Source of the DNA: Sedimentibacter hydroxybenzoicus DSM 7310
Lineage (GTDB): Bacteria > Bacillota > Clostridia > Tissierellales > Sedimentibacteraceae
Length of the DNA stretch: 64,000 nt
Assembly (NCBI RefSeq): GCF_013403245.1
Contig: NZ_JACBNQ010000005.1
Span: forward strand, 62,001 to 126,000
Direction: 5' to 3'
A program made the translations under genes and the position numbers. Positions 16,620-25,497 of the stretch are shown piece by piece. The notes under the pieces were generated by a model. The model did not search any database and was not told where the DNA came from. It saw nothing but the letters and a program-made list of their open reading frames with translations. The number at the start of each line of letters is the position of its first letter. The first letter of the stretch is position 1.

Positions 16620-19016
16620 CTACATTCTCAATTTCGCTTCGTACTTGCGTTCTAACTGCTCCAATATCTTTTTATGGATGCTTTCAATTTCTTTTTCTGT
16701 TAAAGTGCGCTCTTTATTTCTGTAGGTAACTGAAAATGCAGTCGACTTATATCCTTCCCGGACGTGTTCTCCCTTGTAGACATCAAACAATTCCACACTT
16801 TCAATCAAATGAGGATTTACGGCTTCGATTGTTTCAATCATTTCTCCTGCCAAAATTTCATCCTTAACTATAACCGCTATATCCCTTACCATTGCAGGGT
16901 ATTTAGGAAGCGGCTCGTATTTCCAGTTTGTGTCCTTATGCTCCAATAACTTTTCAATATCTATTTCAGCAGCATATACCTTGTGGTCAATTCCATAGTT
17001 GCCGGCAGCTTCCATGCTCATTTCTCCGTAAATTCCCAGCAAATCATCATTTACATACATTGCTGCCGTTCTTCCCGGATGGAATGACGGATTATCCGTT
17101 ACAGGCTTTAAGCTCACCTTAATTCCTAATCTTGACAGTACCGCTTCAATTATGCCCTTCAGATCAAAGAAATCATAATTGCCGTACATACCGATACATA
17201 ATTTTATCTTTTCATGAGGCTCATTGACAACCGGCTGTTCCTTAGGAATAAATATGCTGCCTATTTCAAAAAGCTTTGCATTGTCTACTCCTCTGTTGGA
17301 ATTCCTTGATATAACCTCCATCATATTAGGAACAAGCGTAGTTCTCATGGAGCTGAAGTCTTCTCCGAGAGGATTTAAAATTCTCACGTAGTTTCGAAGC
17401 GGACTGTCCGAGCTGACACATATGTTATCGTATGATTTAGGACTGATAAATGAATATGTCGTTATTTCATACAGGCCTATACCACAAAGTATTGTCTTTA
17501 TATAGTCCTCTAAATTTCTCTTGTCGGACTTTCTTCCGACTCTTGTACTGCCCAAAAGAGGTGCGGATTCTATGTTCTCAAATACGTATAATCTTCCAAC
17601 CTCTTCAATCAAATCTGCTTCCTGCTCTATGTCTGTTCTGAAATAAGGAATTTTACTTATTATTTTTTCACCGTCAAAGGTTGATTCTATTTCCAATAAA
17701 TTTAAATATTTCAGCATATCATCAACAGGTATGTCAACTCCCAACAGCCATGGCACTCTGTGAGGTCTCAGGGTAACAACAGGTGCCTCGTATTCGCTCC
17801 TGCCTGCTTCTAAGTAACCTCCCACAACAGTTCCGGCACCAATCATTTCTATTAATTGACACGCTCTTTTGTTAGCAAGCTCCACCATTACATAGCCCAT
17901 CGGTTTTTCATTTCTTGCAGATGCTTCTGAACGCATACCTAATTTTTTTGATGTCTCTCTTATTGATTTAGGATTAAAGTTTGCGCTTTCCAATACCATA
18001 ATTTTTGTATCGTCATTGATTTCAGAATAGTAACCGCCCATAACACCGGCTATACATGCAGGCTTTTCGCTGTCAGCTATAACAAGCATTCTATCGGACA
18101 GGCTTCTTTCATTTTGATCAATTGTAACAATTTTTTCATCCTGCTTAGCCCTTCTCGCTATTAATTTTCTTCCGCTCAAGGCTTCCAAATTATATGCATG
18201 AAGCGGCTGACCAAGCTCAAGCATAACAAAATTTGTAACATCTACGATGTTATTTATTGGTCTCATTCCTGCATCCATCAATGTTCTTTGCATCCACAAC
18301 GGAGAAGGTCCTATTTTTATATCCTTTATTACCTTAGCATAGAAACGAGAGCACAAATCTTCATCTTCAATTTCTACACCGTTAAGATATTCTTTAATAT
18401 CTCCCTGCTCATTTTTAATTTCAATTTCAGGAAATTTAAATTTTGTTCCCAGAGTTGCCGCAGTTTCTCTCGCCATACCCACTATGTTTAAGCAGTCCGG
18501 TCTGTTGAAGGTAACCTCCACCTCAAGAGCACTGCCATCCAATTCCAAAACATCCTTAATGTCTTTTCCAAGTTCCGTGTCAGGCGGCAGTATTGCAATT
18601 CCATCTCTTGCTTCCTTTGGTATAACCTTGTCGTCAAATCCCAGCTCCTCATAGGAACACATCATACCGTAGGAAGGAAGCCCTCTGAAATTGGATTTTT
18701 TTATCTTCAGCCCGTTAGGAAGCTCCGCTCCCTCCAGACATACGGGAACAACGTCTCCCACATTAACATTTTTAGCTCCCGTTATAATTTGAACAGGTTC
18801 ATCTTTATTTATGTCTATTTGCGTAACAATCAATTTATCTGCGTTGGGATGCTTTTCTATTTCAAGAATTTTCCCCGTTACAACATTGGTTACTTTCTTT
18901 TCATAATCAATAACTGCATCCACATGTGACCCTGTAAGAGTCAGCTTGTCGGCCAATGTTTTGTCATCGGTATTTATTTCAACGTATTGTTTCATCCATT
19001 TAATAGGCACTAACAT
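16620..19016 (-). CDS. pheT: Phenylalanyl-tRNA synthetase beta subunit
   Basis: Structural and editing subunit of the alpha2-beta2 PheRS. The 798-residue chain carries an N-terminal tRNA-binding OB fold (VVTGKILEIEKHPNADKL, from about residue 45), the B3/B4 editing region, B5, a synthetase-like core (RTTLVPNMMEVISRN), and a C-terminal anticodon-binding FDX-ACB domain (KYPAMVRDIAVIV). It starts 11 bases after pheS and shares its T-box control. Confidence 0.96.
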   Translation of the reverse strand: MLVPIKWMKQYVEINTDDKTLADKLTLTGSHVDAVIDYEKKVTNVVTGKILEIEKHPNADKLIVTQIDINKDEPVQIITGAKNVNVGDVVPVCLEGAELPNGLKIKKSNFRGLPSYGMMCSYEELGFDDKVIPKEARDGIAILPPDTELGKDIKDVLELDGSALEVEVTFNRPDCLNIVGMARETAATLGTKFKFPEIEIKNEQGDIKEYLNGVEIEDEDLCSRFYAKVIKDIKIGPSPLWMQRTLMDAGMRPINNIVDVTNFVMLELGQPLHAYNLEALSGRKLIARRAKQDEKIVTIDQNERSLSDRMLVIADSEKPACIAGVMGGYYSEINDDTKIMVLESANFNPKSIRETSKKLGMRSEASARNEKPMGYVMVELANKRACQLIEMIGAGTVVGGYLEAGRSEYEAPVVTLRPHRVPWLLGVDIPVDDMLKYLNLLEIESTFDGEKIISKIPYFRTDIEQEADLIEEVGRLYVFENIESAPLLGSTRVGRKSDKRNLEDYIKTILCGIGLYEITTYSFISPKSYDNICVSSDSPLRNYVRILNPLGEDFSSMRTTLVPNMMEVISRNSNRGVDNAKLFEIGSIFIPKEQPVVNEPHEKIKLCIGMYGNYDFFDLKGIIEAVLSRLGIKVSLKPVTDNPSFHPGRTAAMYVNDDLLGIYGEMSMEAAGNYGIDHKVYAAEIDIEKLLEHKDTNWKYEPLPKYPAMVRDIAVIVKDEILAGEMIETIEAVNPHLIESVELFDVYKGEHVREGYKSTAFSVTYRNKERTLTEKEIESIHKKILEQLERKYEAKLRM

Positions 19017-19027
19017 TTTCTTACCTC

Positions 19028-20062
19028 CTAAAACTGTTTTAAGAATCTTACATCATTTTCAAATAACAATCTGATGTTAGGAATTCCGTACTTAACCATT
19101 GTAACTCTGTCGATTCCCATACCGAAGGCATAGCCTGAATATATTTCAGGATCGATTCCGCAGTTTCTCAGAACATTCGGATGTATCATACCGCAGCCTA
19201 AAAGCTCCATGCTCCATCCTGTTCCTCTGCATGACGAACAGCCCTTGCCCATGCATATATGACATGAAACATCAACCTCTGCACTAGGCTCCGTAAACGG
19301 GAAGTTATGAGGTCTGAAACGAGTTGTGACATTATTTCCGAATAACTCCTTAACAAACTGGTCGATAGAATCCTTTAAATTTGCCAGTGTAACACCCTTA
19401 TCCACGACTATACATTCCATTTGATGGAACATAGGTGAGTGAGTATCATCCACATCATCGAATCTGAACGTCCTTCCTGTGCAAACGGCTCTGACAGGAA
19501 GCTTGTTTTCTTTGACAGCCTCTCTCATGGTCCTTACCTGTACAGGGGATGTGTGTGTTCTGAGTATTAAGTCATCTGATATATAGAATGTATCCGACCA
19601 ATCTCTCGACGGATGGTCATATGGTGCGTTTAAGTCGTCAAAATTATTTGCAACTGTTTCAATTTCAGGACCGCTCACCACATCATAGCCCATGCGCATA
19701 AATACACTTTCCAATTCTTCTTTAGCCTGAAGCAGGGGATGTCTTCTTCCTATTTCGGGAATTCTGCCCGGCATTGTTATGTCAAGAACTTCTGATTTAA
19801 CCTTTTTTGAAGCCTCAAGAGAATTGATTTTTTCTTTAATTACTTTCATCTCTTCTTCTATTATTGCTCTTACTTCATTGGCAAGCTTTCCGATTTCCGG
19901 TCTTTCTTCTTCAGACAAGCCGCCCATCGACCTTAAAATCGCGGTCAAATCTCCTTTTTTTCCTAAGCACTGAATCCTTACCTTTTCTATATCAGCATTG
20001 TCAGCGCATTCTTTTAACTGTTTTAATACTTCTTCTTTTAATTTTAAAAGCTGATCTCTCAT
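19028..20062 (-). CDS. pheS: Phenylalanyl-tRNA synthetase alpha subunit
   Basis: Catalytic subunit that activates phenylalanine and charges tRNA-Phe. It shows an N-terminal coiled coil, then class II motifs: GPEIETVANNFDDLN, THTSPVQVRTM, the motif 2 region FRFDDVDDTHSPMFHQ, and motif 3 GYAFGMGIDRVTMVKYG. A four-cysteine insert (CHICMGKGCSSCRG) near residue 270 may bind zinc. The start at 20062 (MRDQLLKLK) has GGAG upstream; the frame above it belongs to the leader. The length is 344 residues. Regulation is by the upstream T-box. Confidence 0.95.
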   Translation of the reverse strand: MRDQLLKLKEEVLKQLKECADNADIEKVRIQCLGKKGDLTAILRSMGGLSEEERPEIGKLANEVRAIIEEEMKVIKEKINSLEASKKVKSEVLDITMPGRIPEIGRRHPLLQAKEELESVFMRMGYDVVSGPEIETVANNFDDLNAPYDHPSRDWSDTFYISDDLILRTHTSPVQVRTMREAVKENKLPVRAVCTGRTFRFDDVDDTHSPMFHQMECIVVDKGVTLANLKDSIDQFVKELFGNNVTTRFRPHNFPFTEPSAEVDVSCHICMGKGCSSCRGTGWSMELLGCGMIHPNVLRNCGIDPEIYSGYAFGMGIDRVTMVKYGIPNIRLLFENDVRFLKQF

Positions 20063-20093
20063 ATATGCTCCTTTCGATATGTTATAATAAAAA

Positions 20094-20360
20094 GCGACTA
20101 TTCTCCTCATAAGAGGCGAATAATCGCGGTACCACTCTTTTCGCTTTCAGTTAACAAAGATGAGATTCCTCGCTAAAGCTCGGAATGACATAACCCTGAA
20201 TGCCTTGTTTGTTTAACGATAATTACCGTGCAGAACTACTGAATTCATCCTGCAAGCTCCAAAGTGAATGTTCGGTATAAAATGTTTAAAATCATTTCCA
20301 GCCAAGATGATTTTTCTCTGATAACATTCAACTCATACCTACTGTGCTTTTTCATAGCTC
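20094..20360 (-). promoter_or_regulatory. T-box riboswitch, phenylalanine-specific, with a repeat inserted
   Basis: The leader of pheST holds a canonical T-box core AGAGTGGTACCGCG (20125-20138) and a long terminator hairpin (20094-20127) before a T-run. The specifier TTC is at 20266-20268 (minus strand), followed by ACT. A hairpin repeat unit (20162-20190) sits between the stem I region and the antiterminator core. The leader otherwise looks functional. Confidence 0.9.
20162..20190 (+). repeat. Hairpin repeat unit inside the pheST T-box leader
   Basis: Stem ATTCC/GGAAT, TC/TC loop, GC/GC inner pair around TAAA, flanked by GAG and GACA. In the RNA of the pheST leader it would form an extra hairpin between stem I and the antiterminator. 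Confidence 0.87.
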
Positions 20361-20382
20361 TTAATATATGCAATTACGTATG

Positions 20383-20411
20383 ATTATAGCAAAGATAAAT
20401 TTATTTTACAA
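20383..20411 (-). promoter_or_regulatory. Sigma-A promoter of the pheST T-box
   Basis: Minus strand: TTGTAA (20406-20411) and TATAAT (20383-20388), spacer 17 bases. The -35 hexamer overlaps the stop codon of the methyltransferase gene upstream. Confidence 0.7.
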
Positions 20412-21200
20412 CAGTTTTTTTCTGATTTCGTAAATACTTATGCCTGCTGCTATGGATGCGTTCAGGGATTCGGCTCTTCCGGGCATCCTTATGGTTATAT
20501 TCATATGTGAGCTTTCGATAATTTCCCGGGAAACGCCCTGACCTTCATTACCAATTATAACACAAATTTTATTTTCTTCCTTTATATCATCAAACGAATA
20601 CTCTGATTCCACCACGGTTGAAATTATTTTAAACTCATGTTCGTTTAATGCTTTGATTGTATCCACGTCCGAATCCATATAAATAAACGGAACTCTGAAT
20701 ATTGCTCCCGCAGTTGCTCTGACCACCTTAGGGTTATGAGCATCCACGCATCCCTTATTTAAAATAACCGCCGCAGGTCCGAAGGCATCAGAGGTTCTGA
20801 TAATTGTTCCCAGATTACCGGGGTCCTGTATTCTGTCGCACATTATTACAAATTTATAATTTTTCAGTATATAATCAGCATCATATTCATTTTTACCTAC
20901 CACTGCTATAACACCCTGAGCATTTATTGTATCTGCCGCACTTTTAAAAACATCCTCGTCGCAAATATATGATTCGAATCCTGATTTTACAGAAAGGTCA
21001 TACAATTCCTTTACGTCTGTCTTATTTAATGACTGTTCGCTGAATAATAAATAAATTATATTCTGCTTCTCATTAATTGCTTCATATACAAACTTAATTC
21101 CTTCAACAATGAATGCATTTTCTTCCTCACGCTTCTTTTTAGTATTAAGGGAACGAATGTATTTAATTTTGTTATTATCCTTGCTTTTTATTGTGTTCAT
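20406..21200 (-). CDS. TrmH/SpoU family RNA methyltransferase (RlmB-like)
   Basis: 2'-O-ribose methyltransferase of the SPOUT class acting on rRNA or tRNA; the exact target cannot be read from sequence. The 264-residue protein has an N-terminal substrate-binding domain (ENAFIVEGIKFVYEA) and the three knot motifs: DRIQDPGNLGTIIRTSDAFG (about 131-150), IGNEGQGVS, and ESLNASIAAGISIYE at the C-terminus. It is placed between rplT and pheS, as in many Clostridia and Bacilli. Confidence 0.9.
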   Translation of the reverse strand: MNTIKSKDNNKIKYIRSLNTKKKREEENAFIVEGIKFVYEAINEKQNIIYLLFSEQSLNKTDVKELYDLSVKSGFESYICDEDVFKSAADTINAQGVIAVVGKNEYDADYILKNYKFVIMCDRIQDPGNLGTIIRTSDAFGPAAVILNKGCVDAHNPKVVRATAGAIFRVPFIYMDSDVDTIKALNEHEFKIISTVVESEYSFDDIKEENKICVIIGNEGQGVSREIIESSHMNITIRMPGRAESLNASIAAGISIYEIRKKLL

Positions 21201-21223
21201 AAATATTACTCCTAAAGTATTGC

Positions 21224-21248
21224 ATATCCTTTGCTACGACGGATGACA
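21224..21248 (+). repeat. Degenerate hairpin repeat unit
   Basis: ATATCCTTTGCTACGACGGATGACA matches the hairpin family in its ATCC/GGAT stem ends and GACA tail, but the GAG head is lost. It lies just upstream of the methyltransferase gene, about 50 bases after rplT. Confidence 0.5.
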
Positions 21249-21300
21249 TTAACATGATTTATATATAACAAAAGACTGTAATCTACAGTCTTCATTTCTC

Positions 21301-21648
21301 TTATGCTCTTACTTGGTCTACCAGGCTTGTAAACCCAGCCGGATCGTATATAGCCATTTCTGATAGCATTTTTCTGTTTATTTCAACATTGTTTTGTTTT
21401 AAAAGATTAATAAATTTGCTGTAAGATAATCCGTTTTGTCTTGCAGCTGCATTAATTCTTGCTATCCAAAGCTGTCTGAATTCTCTTTTTCTTAACTTTC
21501 TTCCTACATAAGCGTATGAAAGCGACTTCATAACTGCTTGATTTGCTGTTTTATATAATTTACTCTTTGCTCCGTAGTAACCTTTAGCAAGTTTCAATAT
21601 TTTTCTATGGTTTTTCTTAGCATTTACAGCTCTTTTAACTCTTGCCAT
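21301..21648 (-). CDS. rplT: 50S ribosomal protein L20
   Basis: Binds 23S rRNA early in 50S assembly. At 115 residues it has the family length and highly conserved text, including [38 protein letters not shown] and [11 protein letters not shown]. In Firmicutes it also represses its own operon through the leader upstream of infC. It follows rpmI by 29 bases. Confidence 0.97.
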   Translation of the reverse strand: MARVKRAVNAKKNHRKILKLAKGYYGAKSKLYKTANQAVMKSLSYAYVGRKLRKREFRQLWIARINAAARQNGLSYSKFINLLKQNNVEINRKMLSEMAIYDPAGFTSLVDQVRA

Positions 21649-21677
21649 TTAAATCTCCTCCTGTGACAATTCCTTTA

Positions 21678-21872
21678 TTAGTATGGTAATATTTTACTGA
21701 TCCTATCCATATCAGCACTTGAAACTAATGTGCTCTTTCTTAAATTTCTTATTGATTTAGAAGCTTTTTTGCCTGTAAAGTGATTTTTGCCTGCTTGTGA
21801 TCTTTTAATTTGACCGCTTCCTGTTTTCTTAAATCTTTTTGCTGCTGATCTGTTAGTTTTTAATTTTGGCAT
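21678..21872 (-). CDS. rpmI: 50S ribosomal protein L35
   Basis: A 64-residue basic ribosomal protein of normal length with [20 protein letters not shown] and [15 protein letters not shown], typical for L35. It is the middle gene of infC-rpmI-rplT, 17 bases after infC. Confidence 0.97.
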   Translation of the reverse strand: MPKLKTNRSAAKRFKKTGSGQIKRSQAGKNHFTGKKASKSIRNLRKSTLVSSADMDRISKILPY

Positions 21873-21889
21873 AACAGTTCCTCCTAATG

Positions 21890-22396
21890 TTATTTTTTAG
21901 GCGCTAAAAACATGGTCATGTTTTTGCCCTCTACTATTGGTTGCTTATCTATAACAGCATATTCTGACGTCAATTCAGCAAATTGCATCAATACTTCCTT
22001 TCCTACTTCCATATGTCCAAGCTCTCTGCCTCTGAAGCGAACGACAACCTTGACTCTGTCTCCGTCTTCGAGGAATTTACAAGCATTCTTAGCTTTAACA
22101 CTTAAATCATGATCTTCAATGTTTGGAGTCATTCTAATTTCCTTTACATTGATGATCTTTTGTTTTTTCTTGGATTCTTTTTCTTTCTTCGCTTGGGCAT
22201 ATTTGTATTTGCCGTAGTTCATAATTCTGCATACCGGTGGCTCTGCATTCGGAGACACAACAACTAAATCCAGCTTTTTACCTTCGGCAATTTTTAATGC
22301 TTCCTTTGTACTAATAACTCCTAACTGAGTTCCATCAGAGTCTATGACTCTTACTTCCTTTTCACGAATTTGCTCGTTGATTTGAAGTTCCTTAAT
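21890..22396 (-). CDS. infC: Translation initiation factor IF-3 with AUU start
   Basis: Binds the 30S subunit and checks start codon and initiator tRNA. The protein begins [19 protein letters not shown] and runs 168 residues, normal for IF-3. An ATG-type start within the frame (GTG at 22258) would remove the whole N-terminal domain. The true start is therefore an ATT at 22394-22396, eight bases after GGAGG (a second ATT precedes it in frame). AUU starts on infC are known and allow IF-3 to control its own translation. It is the first gene of the infC-rpmI-rplT operon. Confidence 0.93.
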   Translation of the reverse strand: MKELQINEQIREKEVRVIDSDGTQLGVISTKEALKIAEGKKLDLVVVSPNAEPPVCRIMNYGKYKYAQAKKEKESKKKQKIINVKEIRMTPNIEDHDLSVKAKNACKFLEDGDRVKVVVRFRGRELGHMEVGKEVLMQFAELTSEYAVIDKQPIVEGKNMTMFLAPKK

Positions 22397-22450
22397 AATT
22401 TACACCTCCAATTTATAATTACAAATTACTATCCTTATATATTTTTACAA

Positions 22451-22580
22451 TAAAAAAGACAGCTCAATCACCGCTATCTTAAACAATACAAAACTAAATT
22501 GCATTTATTTATAACCCTACTAACAGTTTTATAGTTTTAAAACGCCATAAGGTGAGAAGCGGTTACTTCTTCTTGATTTC
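22451..22580 (-). promoter_or_regulatory. infC operon leader (L20 leader-like) with terminator
   Basis: A leader of roughly 185 bases precedes infC. It contains CGCTTCTCACC (minus strand, near 22550-22560) and ends in a terminator-like hairpin (GATAGC/GCTGTC, 22458-22478) followed by TTTTTT. Position and content agree with the L20-binding attenuator leaders of Firmicutes. I could not verify the full fold. Confidence 0.7.
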
Positions 22581-22586
22581 TATTAC

Positions 22587-22615
22587 AGTATATACAACAT
22601 AACAATAAATGTCAA
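22587..22615 (-). promoter_or_regulatory. Sigma-A promoter of infC-rpmI-rplT
   Basis: Minus strand: TTGACA (22610-22615) and TATACT (22587-22592) with a 17-base spacer, about 190 bases upstream of infC. Confidence 0.8.
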
Positions 22616-22704
22616 CATATTTTATTTTTAAAGTGTTATAACTTTTTATCTTATGGTAAAGATAATTCTATCACAAAAAACTTTTTTCAGCCATAGGAGG
22701 TTAT

Positions 22705-24258
22705 ATGAAAAATAAATATTTCTATTTAGCAATTTCCTTTATTATATACAATATTATTATTCTAATAGTTTCAGATAGATATTCATTATCAATACTCTTT
22801 TTTATACCGATGCTGTTTTATGCATATTACATGGTTAAAATGATTTCCTCAAACAAAAAAAGTGAAGATTCAAAAATGTACATGGAGGAATCAAACGAAA
22901 GCATCGGTTCAGCTACATATTTTGAAAAGAAGAAAACCGAAGAGCCGAAAATTCAAACCGGCTTTAACGACGTGGCAGGTTTAGAAGAAATTAAAGATGA
23001 CTTGATGGATGTTATCGATTTTTTAAATAATGAAGAAAAATACAAATCAATGGATGCAAAGGTTCCGAGAGGAATACTTTTATACGGTCCGCCCGGCACA
23101 GGCAAGACATTAATTGCCAAAGCAATTGCAGGTGAAGCAAAAGCTACATTTATTTATTCAAGCGGCTCGGAATTCGTAGAAAAATACGTGGGTGTCGGTG
23201 CAAAACGCGTCAGAATGATATTTGAAAGAGCGAGAAAGGAAGCCCCTAGTATTATTTTTATAGATGAAATAGATGCATTGGGCGCTAAAAGAAATTCTGA
23301 AAGCAACAACGAAAAGGACCAGACATTAAACCAGCTTCTAATTGAATTAGATGGATTTAACAATACATGCAACGTTATAGTGGTTGCAGCAACCAACAGA
23401 ATGGATTTACTTGATGAAGCACTTTTAAGACCTGGGCGTTTCGACAGAAAAATATACGTAGGTAATCCAAACTATCATTCACGCTTAAAAATATTAGAGG
23501 TACATACCAAGAACAAGCCGCTTGACAAAAAGGTACAGCTAAAGGATATAGCCGTGAAAACACACGGTTTCTCAGGAGCGCAGCTTGCAAACATAGCAAA
23601 TGAAGCTGCTTTAAAGGCCATTAAGGATAAAAGCAAAAAAATAAACCTTGATAATTTTGAGTTTGCCATAGAAAAAATAGCAGCGGGTCTTGAAGTAAAG
23701 CATTCTACCGTTTCTGACAAAGAAAAACGAACCGTTGCATTTCATGAAGCAGGTCATGCGGTTGCAGCAAAAATACTTGATATAGATAAGGTTCAAAAAA
23801 TATCTATAATTCCAAGGGATAAGACCTTAGGCTACGTACTTAAATTCCCGACAGAAGATAAATTCCTTTATACCAAGAAGGAGCTCATCGATAAGGTAAC
23901 CGTCCTGCTGGCAGGAAGAGCTTCCGAAGAAATTTTTATAGGTGAAATATCTACCGGAGCATCTAACGACATTAAGGAATCAACAAATATAATATATGAA
24001 ATAATCTGCAGCTACGGCATGGGTAAAAATACTCAAAACACCTGCATCGATGAAAGATTTTTCAAATACTACCTTGATTCTATAAAAGAAGAAGCATCTG
24101 AAATGACTAAAGAAGCTTACGAAAGATCCATAAACATCATCAGGGACAATGAGGATAACGTGAGAAAAATTGCCGAATATCTATTGAAAAATGAAACGAT
24201 GAACGCAGATGAGCTGGATAGGCTGATGGATGAGAAAAAGAAAAGGGCGCTGATTTAA
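22705..24258 (+). CDS. Short FtsH-like membrane AAA metalloprotease
   Basis: ATP-dependent zinc protease of the FtsH family, 517 residues against about 600-650 for typical FtsH. Two hydrophobic segments (about 5-23 and 28-46) are separated by only a few residues, so the extracytoplasmic domain is absent. The AAA domain has GPPGTGKT (128-135), pore motif YVGVGA (161-166), FIDEIDALGAKR and the arginine finger region LLRPGRFDRK. The protease has HEAGH (347-351) and the STGASND segment with the third zinc ligand. It stands alone on the plus strand with an AGGAGG site, divergent from infC. The canonical ftsH is at 47943-49769. Substrates are unknown. Confidence 0.9.
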   Translation: MKNKYFYLAISFIIYNIIILIVSDRYSLSILFFIPMLFYAYYMVKMISSNKKSEDSKMYMEESNESIGSATYFEKKKTEEPKIQTGFNDVAGLEEIKDDLMDVIDFLNNEEKYKSMDAKVPRGILLYGPPGTGKTLIAKAIAGEAKATFIYSSGSEFVEKYVGVGAKRVRMIFERARKEAPSIIFIDEIDALGAKRNSESNNEKDQTLNQLLIELDGFNNTCNVIVVAATNRMDLLDEALLRPGRFDRKIYVGNPNYHSRLKILEVHTKNKPLDKKVQLKDIAVKTHGFSGAQLANIANEAALKAIKDKSKKINLDNFEFAIEKIAAGLEVKHSTVSDKEKRTVAFHEAGHAVAAKILDIDKVQKISIIPRDKTLGYVLKFPTEDKFLYTKKELIDKVTVLLAGRASEEIFIGEISTGASNDIKESTNIIYEIICSYGMGKNTQNTCIDERFFKYYLDSIKEEASEMTKEAYERSINIIRDNEDNVRKIAEYLLKNETMNADELDRLMDEKKKRALI

Positions 24259-24359
24259 CAATAGATGAACAATTGGAGAACAATGGATGAACGATAGGTG
24301 AACAATTGCATAAAAACAGGGATGCTTCGCATCCCTCTATAACAATTGTTCTTCTATTG
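24259..24359. terminator. Nested inverted repeat and terminator between convergent genes
   Basis: An outer inverted repeat CAATAGATGAACAATTG (24259-24275) / CAATTGTTCTTCTATTG (24343-24359) encloses a shorter hairpin GGGATGC/GCATCCC (24319-24336). On the minus strand the inner hairpin is followed by GTTTTTA, so it can end the M23 gene; it may also serve the plus-strand protease gene. GATGAAC/GTGAAC blocks are repeated four times on the left side. Confidence 0.65.
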
Positions 24360-25487
24360 TTTTTTAGTGTAGTAAGTCTCTGCATCTTTTCTCACACCGT
24401 TGACTCTGACTTCTAAGTGCAGGTGGTTTCCTGTAGAATATCCTGTTGAACCTACCAGAGCAACCGGATCTCCTTTTAATACCGGGTCTCCTTTGCTTAC
24501 CAGCAGCTTGGAAGCATGTGCATACAATGTTGCTATTCCACCGCCGTGGTCTACAATAACGTAGTTGCCGTATGAATAATGCCATCCTGAAAAAATTACC
24601 ACACCATCATTTGCGGATAGTATAGGTGTTCCGTAAGGTGCTCTGATATCTGTTCCTCCGTGACTTGACCATACTCCCGTAATCGGGTCAGCTCTTCCTC
24701 CGAAATGGGATGTAATGGTATAATAGCCGGGTAACGGCCACAGGAGTTCTCCGCCGGCATATTCAACCGCTCTTTGTGCGGCCAAAATATCTCTTTCGAT
24801 TTGCTTTGACTGCTCGTCCATTGCAGACTGCTGTCTTTCCATTTCTTTAATGTCTTTTTGCAGGCTGCTCATATATATTTCTTTGGAACGGGATGCAACT
24901 GTTATTTCATTATGCTTAGCATTAAGACTGTTAATAACTGCAGTCAATTCCAATCTTTCAATTTCCTGTTGTTCCTTTAGTGCTTCTACCTGACCCTTTT
25001 GCTCGGTTATACTTTTTAAAAGTTCCACATCACTTTGTATTATCAGTTGAATCATATCCATTCTTGTCAATGCATCAACTAAATTTTCTGCATTAAGTAT
25101 TACTTCCATATACCCTGCTGTTCCGTTTTTATACATTACTCTCAATCTATCTTCTAAAATAGTATTGTTGTTGTCTATGTCCTTATTCAGCTGCTCAATT
25201 TTCTGCTCTGACTCAGAAATTTTCATGTTTATTTCTTCTTTCTGAAGCTCATATCTTTCAACTTCTAAAGCTAAGGCTCTGATTTCACCGTCTAAAGCAT
25301 CAATTTCCTGCTGCACGCTTTTTTGCTGACCTTTAAGTTCCTCTGCTTTTTTACGGATTTCATTAATCTGATTTTGCAGTTCCTTCTGCTTTTGCTGCAT
25401 GCTTGCAATGCTTCCCCCTGCCGCTGCCGGGAAAGCAGTTAATATACTCATAATTACTAAAATAAATACAACGCTTTTCCTGAACAT
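24354..25487 (-). CDS. EnvC-like M23 peptidase with coiled coil (murein hydrolase activator)
   Basis: Exported cell-wall protein with a signal peptide (about residues 4-24, ending AAAG), a long coiled coil of about 200 residues, and a C-terminal M23/LytM domain from about residue 255. The LytM domain contains HGGTDIRAPYGT and HLHLEVRVNG, with the zinc-binding residues apparently kept, so it may be an active endopeptidase rather than only an activator. It is the third gene of ftsE-ftsX-M23, the usual set in which FtsEX drives the hydrolase from inside the cell. I chose the ATG at 25487 because AGGAGAGG precedes it; an ATG six codons earlier overlaps that site. Confidence 0.9.
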   Translation of the reverse strand: MFRKSVVFILVIMSILTAFPAAAGGSIASMQQKQKELQNQINEIRKKAEELKGQQKSVQQEIDALDGEIRALALEVERYELQKEEINMKISESEQKIEQLNKDIDNNNTILEDRLRVMYKNGTAGYMEVILNAENLVDALTRMDMIQLIIQSDVELLKSITEQKGQVEALKEQQEIERLELTAVINSLNAKHNEITVASRSKEIYMSSLQKDIKEMERQQSAMDEQSKQIERDILAAQRAVEYAGGELLWPLPGYYTITSHFGGRADPITGVWSSHGGTDIRAPYGTPILSANDGVVIFSGWHYSYGNYVIVDHGGGIATLYAHASKLLVSKGDPVLKGDPVALVGSTGYSTGNHLHLEVRVNGVRKDAETYYTKKQ

Positions 25488-25497
25488 AACCCCTCTC

